Below are positions 1 through 6,118 of a stretch of 6,277 nt of DNA, in pieces. The notes beneath the pieces are model-generated. The model was given only the letters and a program-made list of their open reading frames with translations, was not told the origin of the DNA and did no database searches. A program made the position numbers and the translations under genes. Source of the stretch: JAENVT01 sp040006755 (lineage in GTDB: Bacteria > Actinomycetota > Acidimicrobiia > Acidimicrobiales > Ilumatobacteraceae); assembly GCA_040006755.1 (NCBI GenBank), contig JBDTWJ010000183.1, positions 1-6,277 on the forward strand, written 5' to 3'. The number at the start of each line of letters is the position of its first letter. Positions within the stretch are counted from its first letter, which is position 1.

Positions 1-461
1 ACGTCAAGATGATCCTGTCCAGCGCCGGCTCGGCGTTGATGGGCATCGGCCAGGCAAGTGGCGAGAATCGCGCGGTCACCGCAGCGAAAGCGGCCATCTC
101 CAGTCCGTTGCTCGAGGCAGCAATCGACGGCGCCCGCGGCATTCTGCTCAACATCACCGGTCCGTCAGGCATGTCGTTGTTCGAGATGAATGCAGCGGCC
201 GAGATCATCCACGGCGTTGCCCACCAGGACGCCAACATCATCTTCGGTACCGTGATCGACGATGAGCTCGGCGACGAGGTCAAGGTCACTGTCATCGCCG
301 CTGGATTCGATCGTTGGGACAGCGGTGGCACAACGCCACGACCCGGCGGCAAGGCAACCGACAAGCCGACTTCCTCGTTGAAGGATCTCTTTGCCGAACA
401 GCCGGCAGATCCTCTCGACGATGGTGACGACGATTTCGATGTGCCATCGTTCCTGAAGTGA
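1..461 (+). CDS. ftsZ: Cell division protein FtsZ, C-terminal part (5' end outside window)
   Basis: FtsZ is the tubulin-like GTPase that polymerises into the cytoplasmic Z-ring at mid-cell. Only the C-terminal half is here, reading from base 3 with the frame open to the window edge, so the ATG at 9 is internal and not the start. The first residues (VKMILSSAGSALMGIG) match the conserved FtsZ segment after the GTPase domain. The following ISSPLLE block and a beta strand ending VTVIAAGFDRW (to about base 317) are the FtsZ C-terminal domain. A short variable linker of about 37 residues (318-428), rich in Pro, Gly and Asp, leads to the conserved C-terminal peptide DDFDVPSFLK (429-458). In actinobacteria that peptide is the known docking site for SepF, whose gene lies two genes downstream. 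The stop codon overlaps the yggS start by 4 nt. Identification is very secure. Confidence 0.97.
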   Translation, partial: VKMILSSAGSALMGIGQASGENRAVTAAKAAISSPLLEAAIDGARGILLNITGPSGMSLFEMNAAAEIIHGVAHQDANIIFGTVIDDELGDEVKVTVIAAGFDRWDSGGTTPRPGGKATDKPTSSLKDLFAEQPADPLDDGDDDFDVPSFLK

Positions 462-1120
462 CCGAGCTCGGCGACCTCGCCGAGCGACTCCAGGGAGTTC
501 GCCAACAGATTGCCGATGCCGGCGGACCCAGCGTCGAGATTCTTGGTGTCACGAAAGGTCATCCAGTCGAGGTCGTGCAGTCCGCGATCGCGGCAGGGCT
601 CGTGGCGATCGGCGAGAACTACGCGCAGGAGCTCATCGCCAAGTTGCAAGATGCCCCGTTCGATGTCGCCGTGCACTTCATCGGTCAACTGCAGACGAAT
701 AAGGTGCGTCACATCGTGGATCTCGTCGACGTGTACGAAACGGTCGACCGGCCCGGCCTCGTCGCCGAACTGGCCAAACGGGCACCCGGGGCGCATGTCC
801 TGGTGCAGGTCGACACCACCGGGCAGGCGTCGAAGGGCGGTTGCCACCCAGCCGAGGTTGAATCGTTGGTCACGAACGCGGCTGACGCCGGACTTGTGGT
901 TGACGGACTCATGACGGTGGGCCCGACGACGGGAGGACCCGAGGCAGCACGTCCCGGCTTCCACCTCGTTCGAGGCATGTGTGACCAGTTGGGATTGGCG
1001 ACATGTTCGATGGGGATGAGCGACGACTTCATCATCGCTGTGCAGGAAGGGTCGACTCGCGTGCGGCTCGGAAGCGTCCTGTTCGGCATGCGGCCTGTTG
1101 CCGGCTCGCGAGTACGGTAA
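458..1120 (+). CDS. yggS: YggS/PROSC-family pyridoxal phosphate homeostasis protein
   Basis: This is a 220-residue member of the YggS/PLPBP family (COG0325), a cytoplasmic single-domain TIM-barrel protein that binds pyridoxal 5'-phosphate and buffers the cofactor without a known catalytic reaction. Visible family signatures are VTKG with the presumed PLP-binding lysine K33, GENYAQE (52-58), HFIGQLQTNK (73-82), a GLMTVGP strand, SMGMSDDF (184-191) and the phosphate-binding GSTRVRLGS segment (from 198). Length is close to the usual 220-235 residues. The start is the GTG at 458, which shares four bases (GTGA) with the ftsZ stop. There is no clear Shine-Dalgarno and no nearby in-frame ATG, so translational coupling to ftsZ is likely. 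Residence in the division cluster next to sepF is typical of Gram-positive bacteria. The gene often found between ftsZ and yggS, pgeF/yfiH, is missing here. Confidence 0.95.
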   Translation: MTELGDLAERLQGVRQQIADAGGPSVEILGVTKGHPVEVVQSAIAAGLVAIGENYAQELIAKLQDAPFDVAVHFIGQLQTNKVRHIVDLVDVYETVDRPGLVAELAKRAPGAHVLVQVDTTGQASKGGCHPAEVESLVTNAADAGLVVDGLMTVGPTTGGPEAARPGFHLVRGMCDQLGLATCSMGMSDDFIIAVQEGSTRVRLGSVLFGMRPVAGSRVR

Positions 1121-1129
1121 TCTCAGGCG

Positions 1130-1135
1130 AGGAGG
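1130..1135 (+). promoter_or_regulatory. Strong Shine-Dalgarno deciding the sepF start
   Basis: AGGAGG lies 7 nt upstream of the ATG at 1143. It supports that ATG over the upstream in-frame GTG at 1098, which lies inside yggS and would add 15 residues unlike any SepF N-terminus. Confidence 0.85.
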
Positions 1136-1142
1136 ACAAAGA

Positions 1143-1712
1143 ATGCCGATCTGGAGAAACGCGATGGATTGGTTGGGACTCGGTCCCGACGATGCATACG
1201 ACGATTACGACACAGCTCAGGAGCCTGAACGTCCCTCCCGTTCGCCCCGACACCAACGCGAAGAACCCGTCTCGCGCGGGCAGCGCGGCAATCAGGGCGA
1301 CTACGAATCCGATGGCACCGTGCGAACCATGCCGGCTCGCCCCAGCTATCCCACGCGCGACGCCGATCTCACTGGGCGCCGACCCGTGCCGGCCACCGAC
1401 GATTCCAACGTGCAGCCCCGGCCCAGCAATCCTCCGCGCCAGGCACCGACCAACTCTGGTGATCCGTACACCGTTCGACCGCGACGCTTCGATTCCGCCC
1501 AAGAGGTGGCCGACAAGTTCAAAGAGGGTCAGCCAGTGATCATGAATCTCGAGGCCAGCGACCGCGAAGTGTCACGGCGGCTCATCGATTTCGCCAGTGG
1601 GTTGTGCTACGGGCTCAACGGCACGATGGAGAAAGTTGCCACCGGTGTGTACCTGTTGAAGCCGATTCCGCCACGCAAGGGTGGTTACGACGGTGGCGAG
1701 TTCGACGGCTGA
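1143..1712 (+). CDS. sepF: Cell division protein SepF (FtsZ membrane anchor)
   Basis: SepF binds the FtsZ C-terminal peptide and tethers the Z-ring to the inner face of the membrane. In actinobacteria, which lack FtsA and ZipA, it is regarded as the principal anchor. The 189-residue protein starts MPIWRNAMDWLGLG, a short segment able to form the amphipathic membrane-binding helix, followed by the typical acidic DDAYDDYD stretch. Residues about 20-108 are a low-complexity Pro/Arg/Asp-rich linker. The SepF core occupies about 110-185: VRPRRF (111-116), a QPVIMNLEAS strand, and DFASGLCYGLNG (149-160), whose glycines sit at the dimer interface in the family, then a final strand VYLLKP. It lies 22 nt after yggS and two genes from its partner ftsZ, so co-expression is expected. 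yggT, often next in actinobacteria, is absent. Identification is secure; the linker is unusually long only by Firmicute standards. Confidence 0.95.
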   Translation: MPIWRNAMDWLGLGPDDAYDDYDTAQEPERPSRSPRHQREEPVSRGQRGNQGDYESDGTVRTMPARPSYPTRDADLTGRRPVPATDDSNVQPRPSNPPRQAPTNSGDPYTVRPRRFDSAQEVADKFKEGQPVIMNLEASDREVSRRLIDFASGLCYGLNGTMEKVATGVYLLKPIPPRKGGYDGGEFDG

Positions 1713-1740
1713 GTGTCCACTTTCGACGCCGCTGAGTGCC

Positions 1741-1746
1741 TAACAT
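1741..1746 (+). promoter_or_regulatory. Candidate -10 box for a leaderless or near-leaderless divIVA transcript
   Basis: TAACAT fits the TAnnnT core of an actinobacterial -10 element and ends 6 nt before the divIVA ATG at 1753, which would place the transcription start on or next to the start codon. No convincing -35 hexamer is seen at 16-18 nt upstream, and the divIVA start lacks a good Shine-Dalgarno (only GAG at 1749-1751). Suggestive only. Confidence 0.4.
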
Positions 1747-1752
1747 CTGAGA

Positions 1753-2718
1753 ATGGACTTCAGCCCGCAGACCGTTCGCAGTGCCGGTTTCAAGACAGTC
1801 AAGAAGGGTTATGACCCGTCCGAGGTTGACGACTTCAAAGAGAAGGTCGCGGCGGCGATCGAGACTGCACAAAACCAGGCAACTGCCATGGAGGCACGTG
1901 CCCGCGCTGCGGTCGCCAAACTGCAAGAGGTTTCGCAACAAGTCACCAGTGGTGCGCGCGAAGCCGGCGCCTCTCCATCAGCCAGCGACGAAGACGCCGA
2001 GACCATCAGTCGAACATTGCTGCTGGCTCAGCGCACTGCCGACAACACCGTTGCTCAGGCCAACGCCGACGCGGAATCCATCACCGTCAGGGCTCGAGTC
2101 GATGCGACCACCGTCATCGACAACGCTCGCTCAATAGCCGACAAACTGCTCGACGAAGCCCGCCTCGAAGCCCGTCGTTCGGCCGAGTCCGAACGCATCA
2201 AAGCCGAGAACGAGGTCCAGGCGCTGCTGGCGCGCCGCGACTTCCTCCTGTCCGATGTCGATCACCTCGAGCACCATCTCGGTGCACAGCGCGAACGCCT
2301 GCGCGATGCAGCGGTGTCGTTGCAGGATCTCGTCGAACGAGTCCCGGGCGGCCTCGGCGACATGCGTCGGCCACTGCTCTCTGCGTCTGCGGAAACGTTG
2401 CTCTCGGCGTCGTCCCGAAACCCAGAACCCTCGCCCGCCGCCGCGGAAGCACCGGCTGAGATCGACGAGGTCGGTGGTGACGACAACGCCTTCGCCGGAG
2501 AGTCCACGGCCAACGACGAAACCGAAGCGTACGAGTTCCCGTCATTCGACGATGCCACACCGTCACAGATCTCATCGTTCGATTCCAACGCAGCCGACGA
2601 GGGCGAGGGCGTTGTCATGCGCCTCGACCTCGGTTCGCTCGATGTCGATCGGGCCACCAGGCCCAACTGGTCGACGGCAGGCGACGATCCGTTGATCAAC
2701 GGTGACGAGCTGCAGTAA
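1753..2718 (+). CDS. divIVA: DivIVA/Wag31-type polar and septal coiled-coil protein
   Basis: DivIVA proteins assemble on negatively curved membrane at poles and septa. In actinobacteria they recruit the polar cell-wall growth machinery. The 321-residue product opens with a DivIVA N-terminal domain: MDFSPQTVRSAGF, then a short loop KTVKK and GYDPSEVDDF (19-28), closely matching GYDEDEV in Bacillus DivIVA at the same numbering. A coiled coil follows to about residue 65, then a Ser/Glu-rich break. A long Ala/Arg/Glu coiled coil (about 85-196, beginning SRTLLLAQRTAD) matches the second DivIVA coiled-coil block. The remainder is probably disordered; from about 236 it is strongly acidic (Asp/Glu/Ser). 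The membrane-tip F17-R18 pair of Bacillus DivIVA is K17-K18 here, with V16 the only hydrophobic residue in the loop. It lies 40 nt after sepF. A DivIVA-like paralogue is possible, but position favours the main DivIVA. Confidence 0.88.
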   Translation: MDFSPQTVRSAGFKTVKKGYDPSEVDDFKEKVAAAIETAQNQATAMEARARAAVAKLQEVSQQVTSGAREAGASPSASDEDAETISRTLLLAQRTADNTVAQANADAESITVRARVDATTVIDNARSIADKLLDEARLEARRSAESERIKAENEVQALLARRDFLLSDVDHLEHHLGAQRERLRDAAVSLQDLVERVPGGLGDMRRPLLSASAETLLSASSRNPEPSPAAAEAPAEIDEVGGDDNAFAGESTANDETEAYEFPSFDDATPSQISSFDSNAADEGEGVVMRLDLGSLDVDRATRPNWSTAGDDPLINGDELQ

Positions 2719-2746
2719 TCATCTACTCCGGCTCGAAGCTTGCGGC

Positions 2747-2752
2747 TAAGAT
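2747..2752 (+). promoter_or_regulatory. Candidate -10 box for the ileS T-box transcript
   Basis: TAAGAT fits the TAnnnT pattern and would start transcription near 2759, about 7 nt before the first paired base of T-box stem I (2766). The region at 16-18 nt upstream (around TACTCC, 2724-2729) is a poor -35. The position relative to the riboswitch is the main support. Confidence 0.5.
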
Positions 2753-2765
2753 CTGACATGACGTT

Positions 2766-2788
2766 GACGAGGCCATCACCTCCGAGTC
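2766..2788 (+). promoter_or_regulatory. T-box stem I (ultrashort) with AUC isoleucine specifier
   Basis: GAGG 2769-2772 pairs with CCTC 2779-2782 around a six-base loop CCATCA that contains the Ile codon ATC (2775-2777), followed by the usual purine. A basal GAC 2766-2768 / GTC 2786-2788 helix flanks a CGA bulge. There is no room for the distal T-loops that contact the tRNA elbow in long stem I T-boxes. Confidence 0.85.
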
Positions 2789-2898
2789 TTCGGAAGAACG
2801 GCCGTCCGGCTCACAACCGGTCGGCTCAGTAGAACCGGACGGGTCCAGCCCGACACAGCTGGCGAAACCGAGGGGTTGCCGTCTGCGGGTGGCAGCAA

Positions 2899-2934
2899 AC
2901 AGGGTGGGATCGCGAGCTGACCGCTCGTCCCTGT
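2899..2934 (+). promoter_or_regulatory. T-box antisequestrator
   Basis: Helix A1 pairs ACAGGG (2899-2904) with CCCTGT (2929-2934). Next comes the seven-base acceptor-binding bulge TGGGATC (2905-2911). Helix A2 pairs GCGAGC (2912-2917) with GCTCGT (2923-2928) around loop TGACC. Uncharged tRNA binding its NCCA end to the bulge would stabilise this fold and free the Shine-Dalgarno. The bulge differs from the consensus TGGNACC at its sixth base (T for C), and its variable base is G. Confidence 0.88.
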
Positions 2935-2955
2935 GCAACATGAATTCCACAGGAG
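2930..2955 (+). promoter_or_regulatory. Sequestrator hairpin hiding the ileS Shine-Dalgarno
   Basis: CCTGTG (2930-2935) pairs with CACAGG (2948-2953), which overlaps the ileS Shine-Dalgarno AGGAG (2951-2955). The 5' arm is also the 3' arm of antisequestrator helix A1, so the two folds are mutually exclusive. The twelve-base loop contains an in-frame ATG at 2940 that is not the likely start. Confidence 0.85.
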
Positions 2956-2963
2956 CCCCGCAG

Positions 2964-5900
2964 ATGTACCCCGAAGTCGACCCGCAACCGATATTTCCCA
3001 AGATCGAAGAAGACGTGCTCGCGACGTGGGCCGAGCGCCACACGTTCGAAGAGTCGATTCGTCGGCGCGCCGATTCCGAGGAGTACGTCTTCTACGACGG
3101 TCCTCCATTCGCGAACGGACTGCCGCACTACGGCCATCTGTTGACGGGGTTCGTGAAGGACGCTGTGCCGCGCTATCAGACGATGCGCGGCAAACGTGTC
3201 GAGCGCCGCTTCGGGTGGGACTGTCACGGCCTTCCCGCGGAGGTCGTCGTCGAGAAGGAGCTCGGCATCAGCGGTCATCCGGCCATCAACGCGTTCGGCA
3301 TCGACAAGTTCAACGACGCCTGTCGAACCAGTGTGCTCCGGTTCACCGACGAATGGCAGCGCTACGTCACGCGTCAAGCGCGATGGGTCGACTTCGACAA
3401 CGACTACAAGACACTCGACCTCCCCTACATGGAGAGTGTGATGTGGGCGTTCAAGACGTTGTGGGACAGGGGCTTGATCTACGAGGGCTTCAAGGTCCTG
3501 GCTTACTGCTGGCGCTGCGAAACCCCTCTCAGCAACACCGAGACACGGATGGACGACGTTTACCACGATCGCCAGGACCCGGCGCTGACCGTTCAGTTCC
3601 AACTCGACTCCGGGGAACGCATTCTGGCGTGGACGACGACGCCGTGGACGTTGCCCAGCAACCTAGCCCTTGCCGTCGGGCCCGACATCGACTACGCCGT
3701 GATGGAGGACGACGGGGTTCGCTACATCCTGGCGGAGTCACGCCTCGCGGCATACGAACGAGAACTCGCCCATGCCGTGCACGTGGAGACGATCCAGGGA
3801 AGTGATTTGGTCGGGCGTCGGTACACGCCGCTGTTCCCGTTCTTCGCCGACACCCCCAACGCTTTCCAGGTGATCGGGGGCTCGTTCGTGTCCACCGAAG
3901 ACGGAACCGGTGTCGTGCACATGGCTCCAGGTTTCGGCGAGGAGGACCAGATCGCGGCCAACGCCGTTGGGATCCCGACGATCTGTCCGATGGATGAGCA
4001 CGGCCGATTCACTGCCGACGTCCCGCCGTGGGCCGGCATTCACGTGTTCGACGCCAACCCCGACATCGTCAAGGGGTTGAAGGCCTGCGGTGTGGTCGTG
4101 CGGCACGACAGCTACAACCACTCGTACCCCCACTGCTGGCGGTGCGCCGAGCCGTTGGTCTATCGCGCGATCAGCAGTTGGTTCGTCCAGGTGTCGTCGT
4201 TCAGGGATCGAATGGGCGAGCTCAACCAACAGATCCAATGGGTCCCCGAGCACGTCAAGGAAGGCAGTTTCGGCAAGTGGCTTGCCAACGCGCGCGACTG
4301 GAGCATCAGCCGCAACCGCTTCTGGGGCTCACCGATCCCGGTCTGGCGCAGCGACGATCCCAACTATCCGCGCATCGACGTGTATGGGTCGATCGCCGAC
4401 CTCGAACGCGACTTCGGTGTCACAGTCGACGATCTGCATCGCCCATATGTCGACAACCTCGCGCGCCCGAACCCCGACGACCCCACAGGTCGATCGATGA
4501 TGCGACGTGTCCCCGAGGTGCTCGACTGTTGGTTCGAATCCGGATCCATGCCGTTCGCTCAGGTTCACTATCCGTTCGAGAACTCGGAATGGTTCGAGAG
4601 TCATTACCCGGGCGACTTCATCGTCGAATACATGGCCCAGACGCGCGGATGGTTCTACACGTTGCACGTGCTCGCGACGGCGCTGTTCGATCGCCCTGCG
4701 TTCCGTACCTGCATCAGTCACGGCATCGTGCTGGGCGACGATGGTCAGAAGATGTCGAAGAGTCTCAACAACTACCCCGACCCGATGATGGTGTTCGACA
4801 CGTACGGCGCCGACGCGATGCGGTGGTACCTGTTGTCGTCGACGATCCTTCGCGGCGGTGATCTCGCCGTGACCGAGAACGGGATCCGCGAGAGCGTGCG
4901 CCATGTGGTGCTGCCCATCTGGAACACGTACTCGTTCTTCACCATGTACGCGAACGCTGCGGGCTACACCGCACAACACCGCACCAAGTCTGACGACCCG
5001 CTCGACCAGTACATCCTCGGCAAGTTGCACGCCCTCGTCGCCGACGTCACAACGGCGATGGATGCCTACGATCTTTTCGCCGCATGTGGGACGGTCAGAA
5101 CCTTCCTCGACGCGTTGACCAATTGGTATGTGCGTCGCTCACGCGAACGATTCTGGGCGGGCGATCCCGTGGCTCTCGACGTGCTGTGGACCGTGCTGAC
5201 CACGTTGAGCCAGGTGGCAGCGCCACTGCTTCCCCTGACAACCGAAGCCGTGTACCGCGGATTGGTGAGCGATGAGGCCAGTGTGCACCTCACCGACTGG
5301 CCCAGCAGCGCCGACCTGGCGACGTCGCCGGTACTCGTGGCGGCGATGGACCGCATTCGTGACGTCTGCAGTGCATCGTCCGCTGTTCGAAAGTCAGCAG
5401 GGCGACGCGTGCGTCAACCATTGGCGAGCCTTACGATCGCGGCTCGCGACGCAGAGTCACTTGCACCGTTCCGCGGCATCATCGCCGACGAGATCAACGT
5501 CAAAGAGGTGGTTTTGTCGACCGACCTCGACGCGGTCGGCAACTTCGAGCTCAGCGTCGTGCCAGGTGTACTCGGTCCGCGCATCGGCAAGGACGTGCAG
5601 AAGGTGATCGCTGCCGTCAAGCAGGGCCAGTGGGCACAGGACGAAGCCACAGGGATCGTGACCGCCGGCGGCATCGAACTACAGGGGGGCGAGTATTCGT
5701 TGCGCCTCGTTGCCTCGGATCCTTCACGGGCGACGACGCTTCCGGCCAACACCGGTGTCGTCGTGCTCGACATTGAACTGACTCCCGAACTCGAGGCCGA
5801 GGGGGTCGCCCGCGACCTCGTGCGGTTGGTACAGCAAGCGCGTCGTGACGCGGGCCTGCACGTCAGCGACCGCATAGCGCTTCGGCTCGGCGTACCCGAA

Positions 5901-6038
5901 TCCGTCCGCGCTCAGGTTGAACCCTTCCTTTCGTTGATCACGGAGCCGACGTTGGCCACGTCGCTGAGCTTCGAGCAGGGTGAACCCAACGCAGAACTCG
6001 ACGGGGACCCCGTGTCGATCGGTGTCTCCAAGGTCTGA
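2964..6038 (+). CDS. ileS: Isoleucyl-tRNA synthetase, IleS2 (eukaryote-like) type
   Basis: This cytoplasmic class I synthetase charges tRNA-Ile with isoleucine and edits mischarged valine. The product is 1024 residues from the ATG at 2964, chosen because AGGAG lies 8 nt upstream and longer in-frame starts (2889, 2940) fall inside the T-box. Visible parts are HYGH (55-58) and KMSKS (596-600) of the ATP site, WTTTPWTLPSN (223-233) and GTGVVHMAPGFGEED (314-328) of the CP1 editing domain with the expected editing aspartate D328, and DWSISRNRFWG (from 445). CxxC pairs at 182/185 and 391/394 match a structural zinc site known in Thermus IleS. The second Thermus zinc site is replaced by cysteine-free sequence after PVW (459-461), as I recall for the mycobacterial enzyme. 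An anticodon-binding domain and C-terminal extension follow, without the C-terminal zinc finger of E. coli-type IleS1. The family is naturally poorly sensitive to mupirocin. Confidence 0.97.
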   Translation: MYPEVDPQPIFPKIEEDVLATWAERHTFEESIRRRADSEEYVFYDGPPFANGLPHYGHLLTGFVKDAVPRYQTMRGKRVERRFGWDCHGLPAEVVVEKELGISGHPAINAFGIDKFNDACRTSVLRFTDEWQRYVTRQARWVDFDNDYKTLDLPYMESVMWAFKTLWDRGLIYEGFKVLAYCWRCETPLSNTETRMDDVYHDRQDPALTVQFQLDSGERILAWTTTPWTLPSNLALAVGPDIDYAVMEDDGVRYILAESRLAAYERELAHAVHVETIQGSDLVGRRYTPLFPFFADTPNAFQVIGGSFVSTEDGTGVVHMAPGFGEEDQIAANAVGIPTICPMDEHGRFTADVPPWAGIHVFDANPDIVKGLKACGVVVRHDSYNHSYPHCWRCAEPLVYRAISSWFVQVSSFRDRMGELNQQIQWVPEHVKEGSFGKWLANARDWSISRNRFWGSPIPVWRSDDPNYPRIDVYGSIADLERDFGVTVDDLHRPYVDNLARPNPDDPTGRSMMRRVPEVLDCWFESGSMPFAQVHYPFENSEWFESHYPGDFIVEYMAQTRGWFYTLHVLATALFDRPAFRTCISHGIVLGDDGQKMSKSLNNYPDPMMVFDTYGADAMRWYLLSSTILRGGDLAVTENGIRESVRHVVLPIWNTYSFFTMYANAAGYTAQHRTKSDDPLDQYILGKLHALVADVTTAMDAYDLFAACGTVRTFLDALTNWYVRRSRERFWAGDPVALDVLWTVLTTLSQVAAPLLPLTTEAVYRGLVSDEASVHLTDWPSSADLATSPVLVAAMDRIRDVCSASSAVRKSAGRRVRQPLASLTIAARDAESLAPFRGIIADEINVKEVVLSTDLDAVGNFELSVVPGVLGPRIGKDVQKVIAAVKQGQWAQDEATGIVTAGGIELQGGEYSLRLVASDPSRATTLPANTGVVVLDIELTPELEAEGVARDLVRLVQQARRDAGLHVSDRIALRLGVPESVRAQVEPFLSLITEPTLATSLSFEQGEPNAELDGDPVSIGVSKV

Positions 6039-6053
6039 CTCTGTCGGCCTACG

Positions 6054-6082
6054 TCCACATCGGCGCTGCCTGGCGGTAGCAT
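6054..6082 (+). promoter_or_regulatory. Candidate promoter for the Lys/Ala-rich gene
   Basis: TCCACA (6054-6059, four of six matches to TTGACA) lies 17 nt from TAGCAT (6077-6082, TAnnnT type), predicting a start near 6089 and a leader of about 30 nt. Found by eye in a short GC-rich spacer, so chance similarity is possible. Confidence 0.4.
6065..6080 (+). other. Small inverted repeat between ileS and the next gene
   Basis: GCTGCC (6065-6070) can pair with GGTAGC (6075-6080), including one G-U pair, around a TGGC loop. No T-tract follows, so it is not a standard intrinsic terminator. It overlaps the proposed -10 box and could be a weak terminator, an operator-like palindrome or chance. Confidence 0.3.
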
Positions 6083-6118
6083 CGCAGCCTCAACTGGGTC
6101 GACGGAGGTTCACCACAG

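Larger units (their letters stand above)
2766..2955 (+). promoter_or_regulatory. Isoleucine T-box riboswitch, translational type, upstream of ileS
   Basis: This leader RNA senses the charging of tRNA-Ile and controls ileS translation. The whole architecture can be traced by base pairing. Stem I is ultrashort (2766-2788) with an Ile AUC specifier in its loop. Stem II (2789-2839) has a lower helix 2789-2793/2835-2839, an upper hairpin 2801-2809/2817-2825, and an internal loop carrying GAAC (2796-2799) opposite AGTA (2828-2831), the S-turn motifs. In the IIA/B pseudoknot, CGGG 2840-2843 pairs with CCCG 2849-2852, and the loop CCAG 2845-2848 pairs with CTGG 2859-2862. Stem III is a 9-bp hairpin (2875-2883/2888-2896). 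The T-box sequence AGGGTGGGATCGCG (2901-2914) and CGTCCCT (2926-2932) form the antisequestrator, followed by a sequestrator that covers the Shine-Dalgarno. No T-tract terminator is present, so control is translational, as known for ileS T-boxes of Mycobacterium and Nocardia. Confidence 0.93.

Noticed and set aside
1098..1123. Possible promoter ahead of sepF (TTGCCG and TACGGT)
   Set aside because: The two hexamers are only about 9 nt apart, too close for a sigma-70 type promoter, and lie in yggS coding sequence.
1098..1142. Upstream GTG start for sepF inside yggS
   Set aside because: The added 15 residues do not resemble a SepF N-terminus, and AGGAGG is spaced correctly for the ATG at 1143.
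2719..2760. Intrinsic terminator after divIVA
   Set aside because: No stem with a following T-tract is visible in the 40 bases before the T-box; the boundary is only supported by the candidate -10 box.
2929..2963. Transcription terminator at the end of the T-box, as in Firmicutes
   Set aside because: The competing hairpin contains the Shine-Dalgarno and is not followed by a T-run, so translational control fits and termination does not.
2826..3602. 258-codon open frame on the minus strand opposite the T-box and the 5' part of ileS
   Set aside because: It lies opposite a riboswitch and strongly conserved IleS motifs, and its translation resembles no family I know. GC-rich DNA commonly gives long antisense frames.
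4329..5030. 233-codon open frame on the minus strand inside ileS
   Set aside because: Antisense shadow of IleS including the KMSKS region; no recognisable domain or ribosome binding site.
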